64,000 nucleotides of DNA from an uncultured Clostridia bacterium (GTDB lineage Bacteria; Bacillota; Clostridia; Oscillospirales; Acutalibacteraceae): contig CALAUI010000018.1 of the NCBI GenBank assembly GCA_937892115.1, forward strand, positions 1 to 64,000, in the 5' to 3' direction. Shown piece after piece: positions 41,405 to 51,009 of the stretch (positions are counted from its first letter, which is position 1; the number at the start of each line of letters is the position of its first letter). The position numbers were made by a program, and so were the translations under genes. A model generated the notes under the pieces. The model searched no databases and had not been told where the DNA came from. It saw only the letters and a program-made list of their open reading frames with translations.

Positions 41405-42085
41405 TTGAAAATCCTGATAGCAGACGACGAAACCGCCATTTCCGAAGCGGTAGCTGACGTGCTTATTTTTCATAAATACCTTGTAGACGTTGTGAATAAC
41501 GGCAAGGATGCCCTCGAATTTGCAAAGCTCGGAAACTATGACGGTATCATATTGGATATCATGATGCCCGGAATGGACGGAATACAGGTACTGGAAGCGC
41601 TGAGAAAAAGCGGCTGCCGTACTCCCGTAATGCTTCTTACCGCAAAAACACAGATTGAAGACAGAATCGCGGGTCTTGATGCAGGAGCAGACGATTACCT
41701 TCCCAAGCCCTTTGCCATGGGCGAGCTTGTGGCAAGAGTAAGGGCAATGCTTCGCCGCAAGGACGATTTTACTCCCGATGTAATCACCTGCGCCGACGTT
41801 GTTCTTAACCGTCAGAACAGTACCCTTTCCGCAAACGGAAAGTCATTTGTGCTGCCCAAGCTGGAATTCAGAATGATGGAAACCTTTATGACCAATAAGG
41901 GCGTTTATCTTTCAAGCGAAGACCTGCTGACCAGGGTGTGGGGCTATGACAGCAATGCCGAGCTTGGCACCGTATGGGTATATATCTCATATCTGAGAAA
42001 GAAGCTCATAGCCATAACCGACAAGGTTGAAATCACCGCAAAAAGAAACGTGGGCTATATGTTAACGGAGAAAAGCAATGATTAA
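41405..42085 (+). CDS. OmpR/PhoB-family response regulator
   Basis: 226 residues: receiver domain (1-118) with DDE at residues 7-9, phospho-acceptor Asp51 in LDIMMPG, LLTAK and YLPKPF; then a winged-helix DNA-binding domain ending in YISYLRKKL and RNVGYML. The start codon is TTG at 41405 behind AAAGGAGAG; no ATG or GTG is available in frame before the conserved domain. It overlaps the kinase gene by eight bases. Target genes cannot be read here. Confidence 0.93.
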   Translation: MKILIADDETAISEAVADVLIFHKYLVDVVNNGKDALEFAKLGNYDGIILDIMMPGMDGIQVLEALRKSGCRTPVMLLTAKTQIEDRIAGLDAGADDYLPKPFAMGELVARVRAMLRRKDDFTPDVITCADVVLNRQNSTLSANGKSFVLPKLEFRMMETFMTNKGVYLSSEDLLTRVWGYDSNAELGTVWVYISYLRKKLIAITDKVEITAKRNVGYMLTEKSND

Positions 42086-43325
42086 AGCTCTTAAAAAGAA
42101 ATTCGTCAGACTGGCGATGTCCGTAGTTACGATACTGCTCCTTGCATTCATTGCGGCTATAAATATCACAAACTTTGTTTCATCCCTAAACCGTTCACGC
42201 TCGGTCCTGAAATCCGTTATTAACGAGTATAATTCCCACACGTCTTCCGATTATGAAAACGCAGAAAAAACGGAAGAGCCGCAAAAAGACGGCACGGGCT
42301 TTTCCTTCGGCGGAATCAGTGAGGATGATACAAAAAGAGCAGGAGTATTCAGAGTAGTTCTCGACTCAAACTCCAGCCCCATTTCGGCTGAAACAAACAA
42401 TATCAAGACCGTTGACGATTTTGAAGCAAGACTTTATGCGATAAATGCGGTCGATTCAAAAAAGAATCACGGAATGCTGGATAATTTTATCTTTGATATC
42501 AGCAAGACCGAAGGCGGAAGCATCATCACCTTCCTTGACGTTACCGAGAGCAACCGCTCCGTGCTGTTTATTCTTTCCGCATCCCTCGGCATAGGATTAT
42601 TCTGTTGGCTGGCAATGTTTCTTGCCTTCAATATACTGAGCGAAAAAATAACCGGGCCGATAGCCGATAACCTGGAAAAGCAAAAGCAGTTCATATCCGA
42701 TGCGGGGCACGAAATCAAAACACCTCTTGCATCAATCAAGGCAAATGCGGAAGCACTTGAACTGTATAACGGCGAAAGCAAATGGTCAAAAAACATCCTC
42801 ACTCAGACGGATAAGCTCTCTTCGCTCGTAAAAGAGCTGCTGGAGCTTTCAAGAACGGGTGAAGCGGCGGATAACCTTGAAATCAAAAGCATTGATCTGA
42901 GCGAGCTCGTCATGAAATCCGTTGACGACTTCAGCGAATACGCCATTTCAGACGGCAAGACGATTTCGGCGGATATTCAGGCAGATGTTAAAATCAAAAG
43001 CGATTCAAAATTCCTCATCAGAATCCTTGAGGTGCTTCTTGATAACGCGGTGAAATATTCATCTGAGGAAAGCACCGTAAAGGTAATGCTGAATAAGGAC
43101 AGACATCAAACCGTGATCGCGGTTTCAAACAGATGCGTAAGTCTTCCCGAATGCGAGCCGGAAAAACTCTTTGACCGCTTTTACAGAACGGATTCATCAA
43201 GAAGCACCGAGGGCTTCGGCATAGGTCTTTCCTCCGCAAAGGCGGCGGCTGAAACACTCGGCGGAGAGCTCTACTGCGAATATACAGAGCCGGACAGAAT
43301 CACGTTCGTACTCAGATTTATATAA
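42078..43325 (+). CDS. Membrane sensor histidine kinase
   Basis: 415 residues. First membrane helix about 11-33, an extracytoplasmic sensor region of about 125 residues, second helix about 162-186, then the dimerisation domain with phospho-acceptor His211 in SDAGHEIKTPLAS. The ATPase domain has the N box LDNAVKYS and G box GFGIGLSSAKAAAE. The sensor part has no domain I recognise. It is the partner of the upstream regulator, by overlap and orientation. Confidence 0.93.
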   Translation: MIKALKKKFVRLAMSVVTILLLAFIAAINITNFVSSLNRSRSVLKSVINEYNSHTSSDYENAEKTEEPQKDGTGFSFGGISEDDTKRAGVFRVVLDSNSSPISAETNNIKTVDDFEARLYAINAVDSKKNHGMLDNFIFDISKTEGGSIITFLDVTESNRSVLFILSASLGIGLFCWLAMFLAFNILSEKITGPIADNLEKQKQFISDAGHEIKTPLASIKANAEALELYNGESKWSKNILTQTDKLSSLVKELLELSRTGEAADNLEIKSIDLSELVMKSVDDFSEYAISDGKTISADIQADVKIKSDSKFLIRILEVLLDNAVKYSSEESTVKVMLNKDRHQTVIAVSNRCVSLPECEPEKLFDRFYRTDSSRSTEGFGIGLSSAKAAAETLGGELYCEYTEPDRITFVLRFI

Positions 43326-43332
43326 AAATTCA

Positions 43333-43365
43333 AGCCCGTGAGTAAAATCTCACGGGCTGTTTTTA
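43333..43365. terminator. Bidirectional intrinsic terminator
   Basis: Perfect 10-bp stem AGCCCGTGAG / CTCACGGGCT (43333-43342 with 43349-43358) and GTTTTT. It lies between convergent operons. Confidence 0.88.
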
Positions 43366-43371
43366 TTCGGT

Positions 43372-44925
43372 TCAGAATGAGAAAATTCCTTTAAGCTTTG
43401 CAAGAATCTCATAGAAGAAATTGCGGATATTATAGAAGAACGAAAGAATTTTCGCGGTGATATTATTGCTTTCCTCACCTGTTACGGGTGTAAGCGTTTT
43501 ACTGCCGTTGCTGTATGTGAGGAACTGGGCATATTCACAGTCGGAAACGGTTTTCTGCTGCTTTTCATCCGCAAAATAAAATACGAAATCGGATGCTCCG
43601 CCCACGGGATAATCAACGTGACCCATATCACGGATAAACCACGTAATTTCGGGGAAAAGGCAGGTTGAAGCGTCAATCTGACCGTCCGGTGAAAGATAGT
43701 TCTTTTCGGGATAGAGCTTCTGCGTGTAGCCGTCACCCAGAGTTTCACCCAGAAGCGAGCAGGTCGCTCCGCCGCTTGCATAAACGCAGTCAATGAGGTA
43801 GTCATTATTTCCGTGACTGCCGGCGGGGGTTACGGGAAGACCCGCCATATTATACTGAGCAAAGATATACATATTGGTGTCGTTCATTGCTTCTTCAATG
43901 ATACTCTTTGCATTTTTCTGAATTTCGCGGTAGGTTTCCGTTCTTTCAAGAAGCTTCTCATCGGCACCGTCGGGGAACATAAACGCCATGTCGGCTTCAT
44001 AGTCACCATCGGGAGCCATTGCCCACATACCGGGCATTGAGCCGAAAACGGGAACGAGAAGCTCGTCATAAAGGCGGTCCTTCACGGATATGACAAGGTC
44101 GTTTGCCCAATCGGATACCTTTGTATTAAAGCCGTTTTTATTCAGACCGTCGTTGAGATAATATATAATCTGCTCAAGGGTATCGTTTCTCGTAAGCTGT
44201 GCAAGGCGCTTGAAAAGCCCGTCAAGACTCACCTCAATGTCGCCCTTATACAGCTCTCCCACAACGGACGTGCCCTGAAAAGCGGTTGAGCAGAATTCAA
44301 CCGAGTCAACGTCCTTGCTGCCGTACTTAGCGAGATAGGCAAGAGTTACCGTGCCGCCCATACTGAAGCAGGCAAGGGCAAGGCGGTCGCATTTTGTTTC
44401 TTCCCTCACCTTTTTGATAAACAGATTCAGGTCGTCTGCGTGGTCAAGAGGGTCAAGCCGCCAGTCATAATTGAAGAAAAACGTGTTTTCCGCACCGTAT
44501 TTCTTCATAGCGGCGTTGACGATGCCTTCCTCGTCCTTTTTTGCATCCTCAAAAGCGGTTTCGCCCACAAGGGAAGCAAAGGTGTCGGTATGTATATCCA
44601 TAACCGAGGTGCCGTCGGGATTGCAGGCAATCACGCCGAAAACATCCCTCAGTACAGGGAAAATTTTATCCGCTAATTTATCCGCGTCCTTTGTCACAAG
44701 GTAGCTCATCACGGGAGGAAGAAGCTTACCGACCATTTCAAGAATCGTTGAGGTCGAAAGAGGATAAATCTTGTTGTCTTCACTGTCATAAAGAGGGAAA
44801 GTATTCATTCCGCTCACGGCGATGAATGCAGTCTTTTCCTCTGCGGCAAATCCCGTTACGCAGATACCGGAAAGCATTACGGCACAAAGCAGAATTGATA
44901 TTACTGATTTTACTGTCTTTTTCAT
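43372..44925 (-). CDS. Secreted lipase-like alpha/beta hydrolase
   Basis: 517 residues with a signal peptide (MKKTVKSVISILLCAVMLSG, likely cut after GFAAEE or nearby). The nucleophile is in ALACFSMGGTVTLA, the family block LSPDGQIDASTCLFPEITW with a following GHVDYPVGG carries the probable Asp/His, and FNYDWRLDPLD resembles LCAT-type lipases. It is a paralogue of the cytosolic protein at 20329-22095. ATG 44925 follows GAGGAA; other ATGs at 44931 and 44949 are in frame. It is the last gene of a three-gene - strand unit. Confidence 0.8.
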   Translation of the reverse strand: MKKTVKSVISILLCAVMLSGICVTGFAAEEKTAFIAVSGMNTFPLYDSEDNKIYPLSTSTILEMVGKLLPPVMSYLVTKDADKLADKIFPVLRDVFGVIACNPDGTSVMDIHTDTFASLVGETAFEDAKKDEEGIVNAAMKKYGAENTFFFNYDWRLDPLDHADDLNLFIKKVREETKCDRLALACFSMGGTVTLAYLAKYGSKDVDSVEFCSTAFQGTSVVGELYKGDIEVSLDGLFKRLAQLTRNDTLEQIIYYLNDGLNKNGFNTKVSDWANDLVISVKDRLYDELLVPVFGSMPGMWAMAPDGDYEADMAFMFPDGADEKLLERTETYREIQKNAKSIIEEAMNDTNMYIFAQYNMAGLPVTPAGSHGNNDYLIDCVYASGGATCSLLGETLGDGYTQKLYPEKNYLSPDGQIDASTCLFPEITWFIRDMGHVDYPVGGASDFVFYFADEKQQKTVSDCEYAQFLTYSNGSKTLTPVTGEESNNITAKILSFFYNIRNFFYEILAKLKGIFSF

Positions 44926-44935
44926 ATTCATTTCC

Positions 44936-45883
44936 TCAATACACAACATTTACGGGATTCCCCGCGATAAATGCATCTATATTCTCCTTCACTATACCCA
45001 TAAGGCGGCTTCTCGTTTCAAATCCTGCCCATGCGATATGGGGAGTGATTGTAACGTTATCAAGACCGAAAAGAGGATTATCCGCCTTGGGCGGCTCAAA
45101 TTCCATGACGTCAAGACCCGCCGCCGCAATAGTGCCGTTTCTGAGAGCATCGGCAAGAGCAGTCTCGTCAATAACAGGTCCTCTTGAGGTGTTTATTATC
45201 ATGGCGGATTTTTTCATTTTGCCGAGAAATTCCGCATTCACCATGCCCTTGGTCGACGGGTTGAGAGGACAGTGCAGGGTAATGAAATCGGACCCGGCGA
45301 TAAGCGTATCTCTGTCGGTAAACACAACATCTTTATACGGTGCGGGATGATTCGTATTTGCCAGCACCTTCATACCGAAGGCAAAAGCGATATCGGCAAC
45401 CGCCTTTCCGATTTTACCGAATCCGATAATGCCGATAGTCTTATCCTTCAGCTCCCACAAGGGTGTTTCGCGGAAGCAGAAATCGGGATTTCTTGACCAC
45501 GCACCGGAATGAACACTGTCGGAATGTATCGCCACACGGTTGGTAAATTCAAGAATATGAGCGAAGGTACACTGAGCCACCGCCTCGGTGGAATAGGTGG
45601 GAACATTGCATACGGGGATTCCCCTCTCCCTGCAGTATTCCCAGTCAACGATATTGAAGCCCGTGCTGAGCAGCCCTATGTATTTGAGATCCTTCAGCTT
45701 TGAAAGTGTCTCACGGGTGAGGGGCGTTTTGTTTGCGATTATCATATCGTATCCGTCGGCTCTTTCAAGCACGCGGTCTTCCTCCGTGCGGTCATAAACA
45801 GTATACTCACCGTATTCACCCAGCCATTCCCACGAAAGATCGCCGGGGTTTTCCGCATAGCCGTCAATTACTACCGTTTTCAT
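44936..45883 (-). CDS. D-isomer 2-hydroxyacid dehydrogenase (hydroxypyruvate/glycerate type)
   Basis: 315 residues. NAD(P)-dependent reduction of a 2-keto acid such as hydroxypyruvate. Motifs: the Rossmann loop GIIGFGKIGKAVAD, the catalytic Arg in INTSRGPVID, the Glu in LDVMEFEPP and the His in ITPHIAWAG. The start at ATG 45883 is preceded by AAGGAAG; longer in-frame starts lie inside the upstream gene. The first 20 bases overlap the 3' end of the HAD gene. Confidence 0.9.
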   Translation of the reverse strand: MKTVVIDGYAENPGDLSWEWLGEYGEYTVYDRTEEDRVLERADGYDMIIANKTPLTRETLSKLKDLKYIGLLSTGFNIVDWEYCRERGIPVCNVPTYSTEAVAQCTFAHILEFTNRVAIHSDSVHSGAWSRNPDFCFRETPLWELKDKTIGIIGFGKIGKAVADIAFAFGMKVLANTNHPAPYKDVVFTDRDTLIAGSDFITLHCPLNPSTKGMVNAEFLGKMKKSAMIINTSRGPVIDETALADALRNGTIAAAGLDVMEFEPPKADNPLFGLDNVTITPHIAWAGFETRSRLMGIVKENIDAFIAGNPVNVVY

Positions 45884-46691
45884 TTGTATCTTCCTTTCCC
45901 GAAAAGAATTTATAAAGGACCTTTGCGACACCTTCATCCTCATTGGATGCGGTGATATAGTCTGCCTTTGATTTTACTTTTTCCGAAGCGTTTGCCATGG
46001 CAATTCCGAGCCCCGCATATTCAATCATACTCAGGTCGTTTTCACCGTCACCTACGGCTATCATTTCTTCCCGGTCAATGCCGTAGATTTCACCCAGCTT
46101 TTCCATTGCCTTTGCCTTTGACACCAGAGCATTGCAGATTTCAAGATAGGCGGGATTTGAGGTGAAGCAGGAAACGGATTCAAAGCTTTCATTACCCATT
46201 ATCTCAACAAACTGCTGTACTCTCTCTGTCTCGTCATACCAGAGAATTTTTGCGATTCCCTGAGAAATAAGTGCTTCGCAGTCAGTTACCTTTATGGGCT
46301 CAAGCCCCGAATGGCGTTTATATTTTTCCGTTCTTTCATTCAGAACGTTGCAATACAATTTTTCATCCGACCAGATGCACATCGTCGTACCCAGCGCATC
46401 GCCGAGGGCAAGGATTTTCCTCGCATCATCGGGATAAAGTCCTTGGGAATACAGCACCTCATCGGTTTTCAGGTCGATGATTTTTCCTCCGTTATAAACG
46501 ATTGCGGAAGAATCAATGCCGTTAAGGAAATCATATTTTCTGATTCCCGGTACGGGCCTTCCCGAGGATACCACAAATCTGATTCCTCTGTCGCATACGT
46601 CTCTGATTGCAGACAGAGTATTTTCGCTTATTTCGCCGTTATTTTTGAGCAAGGTGCCGTCCATATCAACGGCAATCAGTTTATATTTCAA
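45864..46691 (-). CDS. Cof-type HAD-IIB phosphatase
   Basis: 275 residues. Motif I AVDMDGTLLK, motif II SSGRP, motif III Lys in ALVSKAKAM, motif IV GDGENDLSMI, with the C2 cap between II and III, as in Cof/YbjI sugar-phosphate phosphatases. Start choice: the ribosome site GGAG overlaps a GTG at 46700, so the TTG at 46691, eight bases after GGAG, is the better start. It heads the unit with the dehydrogenase and lipase genes. Confidence 0.88.
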   Translation of the reverse strand: MKYKLIAVDMDGTLLKNNGEISENTLSAIRDVCDRGIRFVVSSGRPVPGIRKYDFLNGIDSSAIVYNGGKIIDLKTDEVLYSQGLYPDDARKILALGDALGTTMCIWSDEKLYCNVLNERTEKYKRHSGLEPIKVTDCEALISQGIAKILWYDETERVQQFVEIMGNESFESVSCFTSNPAYLEICNALVSKAKAMEKLGEIYGIDREEMIAVGDGENDLSMIEYAGLGIAMANASEKVKSKADYITASNEDEGVAKVLYKFFSGKEDTNENGSN

Positions 46692-46766
46692 GCCGATCAC
46701 TCCGTAATTTTATCCTTAATACTATATCACAAACAGCGGCTGATTGCACCCCTTTTCAAAAAAATA

Positions 46767-46795
46767 TTGATTTATTCCCTATTTTATTATAAAAT
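46767..46795 (+). promoter_or_regulatory. Promoter of the 46841-52429 operon
   Basis: TTGATT (46767-46772), 17-base spacer, TAAAAT (46790-46795). Confidence 0.7.
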
Positions 46796-46840
46796 ATAGT
46801 GTATTTGTATTATTTAACCTGTCTGAAAGGAGGAATCAAG

Positions 46841-47677
46841 ATGGCAAAAAGCAAGCGTAAAAAGCAAAAAAAGCTCCTGCTGTTTGCGGGACTTATACTG
46901 ATACTTATGTCGTTTGTCACGGAAGCTTTGATTCTTTCACTCAGATACGAGAACCTATGGGTATGGTACAAGGACGTTCAGCAATATCTCTTCGACCTTG
47001 AGGATAAAATCCTCAGTCTGAATATGTCCTGGGGATTTTTCCTTGCAATCATGGCTCTTTATGTAGTCAAGTGCTTCTTCCCCATTTATACCACCTCCAC
47101 CGTATTCTTCATCACCGGTGCCGTTTTGCCCATCAGATTTTCCATTCCCGTAAACATTCTGGGTACGATATTGCAGTTTTCCATCAAATACGGTATGGGA
47201 TATAAATTCGGCGCTCCGCTGACGTGGAAATTCATCAGTAAAAACGACCGCTTCCGCGGTATCATAGATTCCGGCGGAAAGGGAAATCCGTATACTCTGC
47301 TGGCAATGCGGCTTATACCCATTATGCCTCTCAATACGGTATCCTCCGTTTACGGCTCGTTCAGGTTTAATTTCCTTAAATATCTCGGGATTTCCCTGGT
47401 GGGATTCATGCCCAGAATCATTTCATTCACCTATGCAGGCCGCAACATATTCGATCCCCTGTCGCTGGGCTTCCTCGTTCCGATTATGATAATCACCCTG
47501 TTATCGGGACTTACCATGCTCAGCGCCAACGGTGTATGGACTCTGATTGAGAAATTCGCACACATCTATAAATCAAAGAAAGCCATCCGTATTCAGACAA
47601 AGCAGGAGGCAAAAGCCGCCGGAGACGCAGAAGAAACGGATGAAAACGAAACAAAGGAAGCGACAGACAATGATTAA
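46841..47677 (+). CDS. TVP38/TMEM64 (DedA-superfamily, VTT-domain) membrane protein
   Basis: 278 residues. One N-terminal helix (about 11-32), then a VTT/SNARE-associated domain with helices and re-entrant loops, including the conserved FFITGAVLP and the LLAMRLIPIMPLNTVSSVYG signature, and GFMPRI. The C-terminal 35 residues are acidic. Relatives are lipid scramblases/flippases, for example for undecaprenyl phosphate or phosphatidylethanolamine. ATG 46841 follows AAGGAGG; an earlier ATG at 46799 lacks a site. It overlaps galK by eight bases. Confidence 0.85.
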   Translation: MAKSKRKKQKKLLLFAGLILILMSFVTEALILSLRYENLWVWYKDVQQYLFDLEDKILSLNMSWGFFLAIMALYVVKCFFPIYTTSTVFFITGAVLPIRFSIPVNILGTILQFSIKYGMGYKFGAPLTWKFISKNDRFRGIIDSGGKGNPYTLLAMRLIPIMPLNTVSSVYGSFRFNFLKYLGISLVGFMPRIISFTYAGRNIFDPLSLGFLVPIMIITLLSGLTMLSANGVWTLIEKFAHIYKSKKAIRIQTKQEAKAAGDAEETDENETKEATDND

Positions 47678-48953
47678 AAACAGTAAGCTCAGAGAAAATA
47701 TAGCAGCAGGCAATTACGATTGCGCTTTTGCAAAGTTGTACAAAAAATCCGATATTTCCGCTCAGAAGGAAAGATATATACGCGTATCAAACGAATTTGA
47801 CGATATATACGGAGAAGGTGCAGACGTTGCCGTTTTCAGCGCACCCGGCAGAACGGAAGTAGGCGGCAATCATACCGACCACAATCACGGTAAAGTGCTT
47901 GCGGCAGGCGTTGACCTTGATGCAATCGCAGTCGCTTCAAAAAACGGAGAAAACATCGTCAGAGTAAAATCCGAGGGCTACGGAATGGACGTTATCGACC
48001 TTTCCGTTCTCACTCCTCAAGATGAAGAAACAAGCCATTCCGCTTCCCTTGTGAGAGGCGTTTGCGCCGCATTCAGTGAGAGGGGCTACAATATCGGCGG
48101 ATTCAATGCCGCAACTGCATCCGACGTTATCAGTGGCTCCGGTCTTTCATCATCCGCCGCATTTGAAGTGCTTGTAGGCACAATGCTCAACGAGCTTTAT
48201 AATGACGGCAAGGTTAGTGCGGTAGAGATAGCGCAGATTGCTCAGTATGCGGAAAATAAATTCTTCGGTAAGCCCTGCGGACTTATGGACCAGATGGCCT
48301 GCTCAGTAGGCGGATTCGTCAAGATTGATTTCAACGATCCCTGCGCGCCCGTTATAGAAAAGGTCGGCTTTGATTTCGCATCCTGCGGTCACTCACTCTG
48401 CATTATTGACTCGGGCGCCGATCATTCGGACCTTACGGACGAGTATGCGGCAGTCAGAGGTGAAATGGAAAAAGCGGCAGAAGTATTCGGCAAAAAGGTA
48501 CTTCGTGACGTTGACAGAAATGAATTTGAAGCCAACATTTCAAAGGTAAGATGTCAGGTCAACGACAGAGCCGTTCTGCGCGCAAAACATTTCTTCAACG
48601 AAAACGAAAGAGTAGACAAGCAGGCATCCGCCCTTGAAAGCGGTGATTTTGAGGCATTCAAGTCACTTATCATCGAAAGCGGATACTCATCATATATGTA
48701 TAATCAGAACGTATTCACATGCAAATATCCTCTCAACCAGGCAGTTTCCGTTGCTCTTGCAATATGCAGTGACGTCCTGAAGGGCAAAGGTGCATGGAGA
48801 GTTCACGGCGGCGGCTTCGCAGGCACTATCCAGGCATTCGTTCCCAATGATATGCTTGATGAATTCAAGGAAAGAATCTGTGCCGTTTACGGTGAAAAAG
48901 CATGCTACGTTCTCAACATCCGTCCCGTCGGCGGTACTCTTGTAATTGACTGA
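47670..48953 (+). CDS. galK: Galactokinase
   Basis: 427 residues, GHMP kinase. Phosphorylates galactose with ATP at C1. Motifs: SAPGRTEVGGNHTDHNHGKVL (galactokinase signature, with N-H-T-D replacing the usual EHTD), SGSGLSSSAAFEVLVG (ATP loop), CGLMDQMACSVGG (catalytic Asp) and HGGGFAGTIQAFV. The E-to-N change in the sugar-binding motif is often seen in Clostridial homologues and may shift sugar preference. There are no other Leloir genes nearby. ATG 47670 follows AAGGAAG and lies within the end of the preceding gene. Confidence 0.9.
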   Translation: MIKNSKLRENIAAGNYDCAFAKLYKKSDISAQKERYIRVSNEFDDIYGEGADVAVFSAPGRTEVGGNHTDHNHGKVLAAGVDLDAIAVASKNGENIVRVKSEGYGMDVIDLSVLTPQDEETSHSASLVRGVCAAFSERGYNIGGFNAATASDVISGSGLSSSAAFEVLVGTMLNELYNDGKVSAVEIAQIAQYAENKFFGKPCGLMDQMACSVGGFVKIDFNDPCAPVIEKVGFDFASCGHSLCIIDSGADHSDLTDEYAAVRGEMEKAAEVFGKKVLRDVDRNEFEANISKVRCQVNDRAVLRAKHFFNENERVDKQASALESGDFEAFKSLIIESGYSSYMYNQNVFTCKYPLNQAVSVALAICSDVLKGKGAWRVHGGGFAGTIQAFVPNDMLDEFKERICAVYGEKACYVLNIRPVGGTLVID

Positions 48954-48968
48954 TAAGAGGTTTTGATT

Positions 48969-49997
48969 ATGGAATATACCGAAGTAAAAGAGCTGCTTTA
49001 TGAGCTTTGTGCTCTTAAGGGAACCTCCGGCGCGGAAAACGGTGCCGCAGAAGTTTCCGCAAAAATGCTTCAGAAATATATGCCCGTTCACAGAGACGTT
49101 CTGGGCAGCGTAATAGGTGTCAGAGAAGGTAAAAATCCCATCCTCCTTGATGCACATATCGACCAGATAGGTCTTATCGTAACCGCCGTTGACGACGACG
49201 GCTTCGTAAAAATCGCAAAGGTCGGCGGCTCCGATATCAGAGTTCTTACCGCCGCCCGTGTGATTATTCACGGAAAAGAGGACGTTTTCGGAGTAATCAC
49301 CAGCGTTCCTCCTCACCTGAGAAGTTCAAAGGACGAGGGCAATGCCCTGCCTTTTGACGAAATTACCATTGATATCGGTATGACAAAGGAAGAGGGACTT
49401 AAGCTTATCGCTCCCGGCGACAGAATCACATTCGTTGCTCCGTTTGACACTTTACTGGGCAACAGAATCGCCTCCCCCTCCGTTGATGACAGAGCAGGTG
49501 TAGCCGCTATTCTCAGATGTCTTCAGCTTCTTGAAGGCAAAGAGAATCTCTGCGGTATTGAGGTCATGTTTTCCGCTCAGGAGGAAACCGGCGGAAGCGG
49601 TGCTGCGGCAGGTGCGTTCAATGCTTCTTCAAAGGAAGCCATTGCCTGCGATGTAAGCTTCGCAAGTGCTCCCGGTGTATCTGCGGAAAAATATGCTTCT
49701 CTCGGTAAAGGTACACTCGTGGGCTTCGCTCCCGCCCTTGACTATGCAATGAGCAAAAAGCTTATGCAGATTGCAAAGGAAAAGGAAATCCCCGCTTCGG
49801 AGGAAGTAATGGGCGGCAGAACCGGCACAAACGGTGACGATATACAGATTGCAGGCGGCGGAATCAGAACGGGTCTCCTTTCAATTCCCATCCGCAATAT
49901 GCACACCTCTGTTGAGGTGGTTGACCTTGCTGATATAGAAAGTACAGCAAAGCTTATGGCTGAATACATCATTGAGAGGAGCGAGCACCTTGCTTGA
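48969..49997 (+). CDS. M42-family metallopeptidase (copy 1)
   Basis: 342 residues. Zinc aminopeptidase/endoglucanase-M family, a cytosolic oligomer that trims peptides. Metal and catalytic residues: DAHIDQIGL (His, Asp), VDDRAGVAAIL (bridging Asp), SAQEETGGSGA (Glu-Glu) and MHTSVEVV (His). The start is ATG 48969 behind AGAGG; an in-frame TTG at 48963 is less likely. It overlaps the second M42 gene by eight bases. Confidence 0.9.
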   Translation: MEYTEVKELLYELCALKGTSGAENGAAEVSAKMLQKYMPVHRDVLGSVIGVREGKNPILLDAHIDQIGLIVTAVDDDGFVKIAKVGGSDIRVLTAARVIIHGKEDVFGVITSVPPHLRSSKDEGNALPFDEITIDIGMTKEEGLKLIAPGDRITFVAPFDTLLGNRIASPSVDDRAGVAAILRCLQLLEGKENLCGIEVMFSAQEETGGSGAAAGAFNASSKEAIACDVSFASAPGVSAEKYASLGKGTLVGFAPALDYAMSKKLMQIAKEKEIPASEEVMGGRTGTNGDDIQIAGGGIRTGLLSIPIRNMHTSVEVVDLADIESTAKLMAEYIIERSEHLA

Positions 49998-51009
49998 CAC
50001 GTTAAAGGAATTATGCAATCTCCCGGGTATTTCAGGCCGTGAAGATTCAGTCAGAAATTATATAATATCAAAGATAGAGGGCTTCTGCGAATACAGCATT
50101 GACCCTCTGGGAAATCTGATATGCTTCAAAAAAGGCAGACAGACCGCAAAAAACAAGGTAATGCTTGACGCTCACATGGACGAAGTGGGCCTCATCGTTA
50201 CGGGTATAGATAACGACGGATTTATTAAATTCGCCAAGGTAGGCGGCGTTGACGAAAGAGTAATCATCGGCAGAAACGTGCGTATCGGCGAAAACAATAT
50301 ACCCGGCGTACTGGGTATCAAGCCCATTCATCTGATTGAAAAAGATGATGAAGACAAAATACCCAAATCCGATGAAATGTATATTGATATCGGTGCCTGC
50401 AATAAGGACGAAGCAATGAAGCTCGTTTCCTTAGGCGAGGAAATACACTTTGAAAGTGATTTCAGACAGTTCGGAAGCGGATTCATTGAATCAAAAGCCA
50501 TTGATGACAGAGCCGGATGTGCAATGCTCATTGACATTATCCGCTCCGATATGGAATACGACTGCTGGTTCAGCTTCAGCGTGCAGGAGGAAATCGGTAC
50601 AAGAGGTGCGACCGCAAGCGCATTTACCATAGCTCCCGACTACGCCATAGTCACCGAAACCACCACCGCAGCTGACATCAACGGTGCAAAGGGTGAGGCA
50701 AGAGTCTGCGTATGCGGTGAAGGCGGTACCGTTTCATTTATGGACAGAGCCACCGTATATAATCACGATTTATATCTCAAAGCACTTGAAATTGCAAAGA
50801 AAAACAACATAAAGGTACAGACGAAGACAAGAGTTGCGGGCGGCAACGACGCAGGGGCTATTCATAAGAGCCGCGGCGGCGTAAAGACGGTAACCGTTTC
50901 CGTTCCCTGCAGATATCTTCATTCTCCCTGCTGTGTTTGTAAATATGAGGATATAGTCAGTTCAAGAGACCTCGTCAAAGCTCTGGCTGAGGAATTTGCA
51001 GGATGCTGA
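49990..51009 (+). CDS. M42-family metallopeptidase (copy 2)
   Basis: 339 residues. Same residues as copy 1: DAHMDEVGLIV, IDDRAGCAMLI, SVQEEIGTRGA, and YLHSPCCV (His). The start is TTG 49990, eight bases after AGGAG and inside the end of copy 1; an in-frame TTG at 49972 lies upstream of that site. The two enzymes are only moderately similar and could form a hetero-oligomer, since M42 proteases are tetrahedral dodecamers. Confidence 0.9.
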   Translation: MLDTLKELCNLPGISGREDSVRNYIISKIEGFCEYSIDPLGNLICFKKGRQTAKNKVMLDAHMDEVGLIVTGIDNDGFIKFAKVGGVDERVIIGRNVRIGENNIPGVLGIKPIHLIEKDDEDKIPKSDEMYIDIGACNKDEAMKLVSLGEEIHFESDFRQFGSGFIESKAIDDRAGCAMLIDIIRSDMEYDCWFSFSVQEEIGTRGATASAFTIAPDYAIVTETTTAADINGAKGEARVCVCGEGGTVSFMDRATVYNHDLYLKALEIAKKNNIKVQTKTRVAGGNDAGAIHKSRGGVKTVTVSVPCRYLHSPCCVCKYEDIVSSRDLVKALAEEFAGC

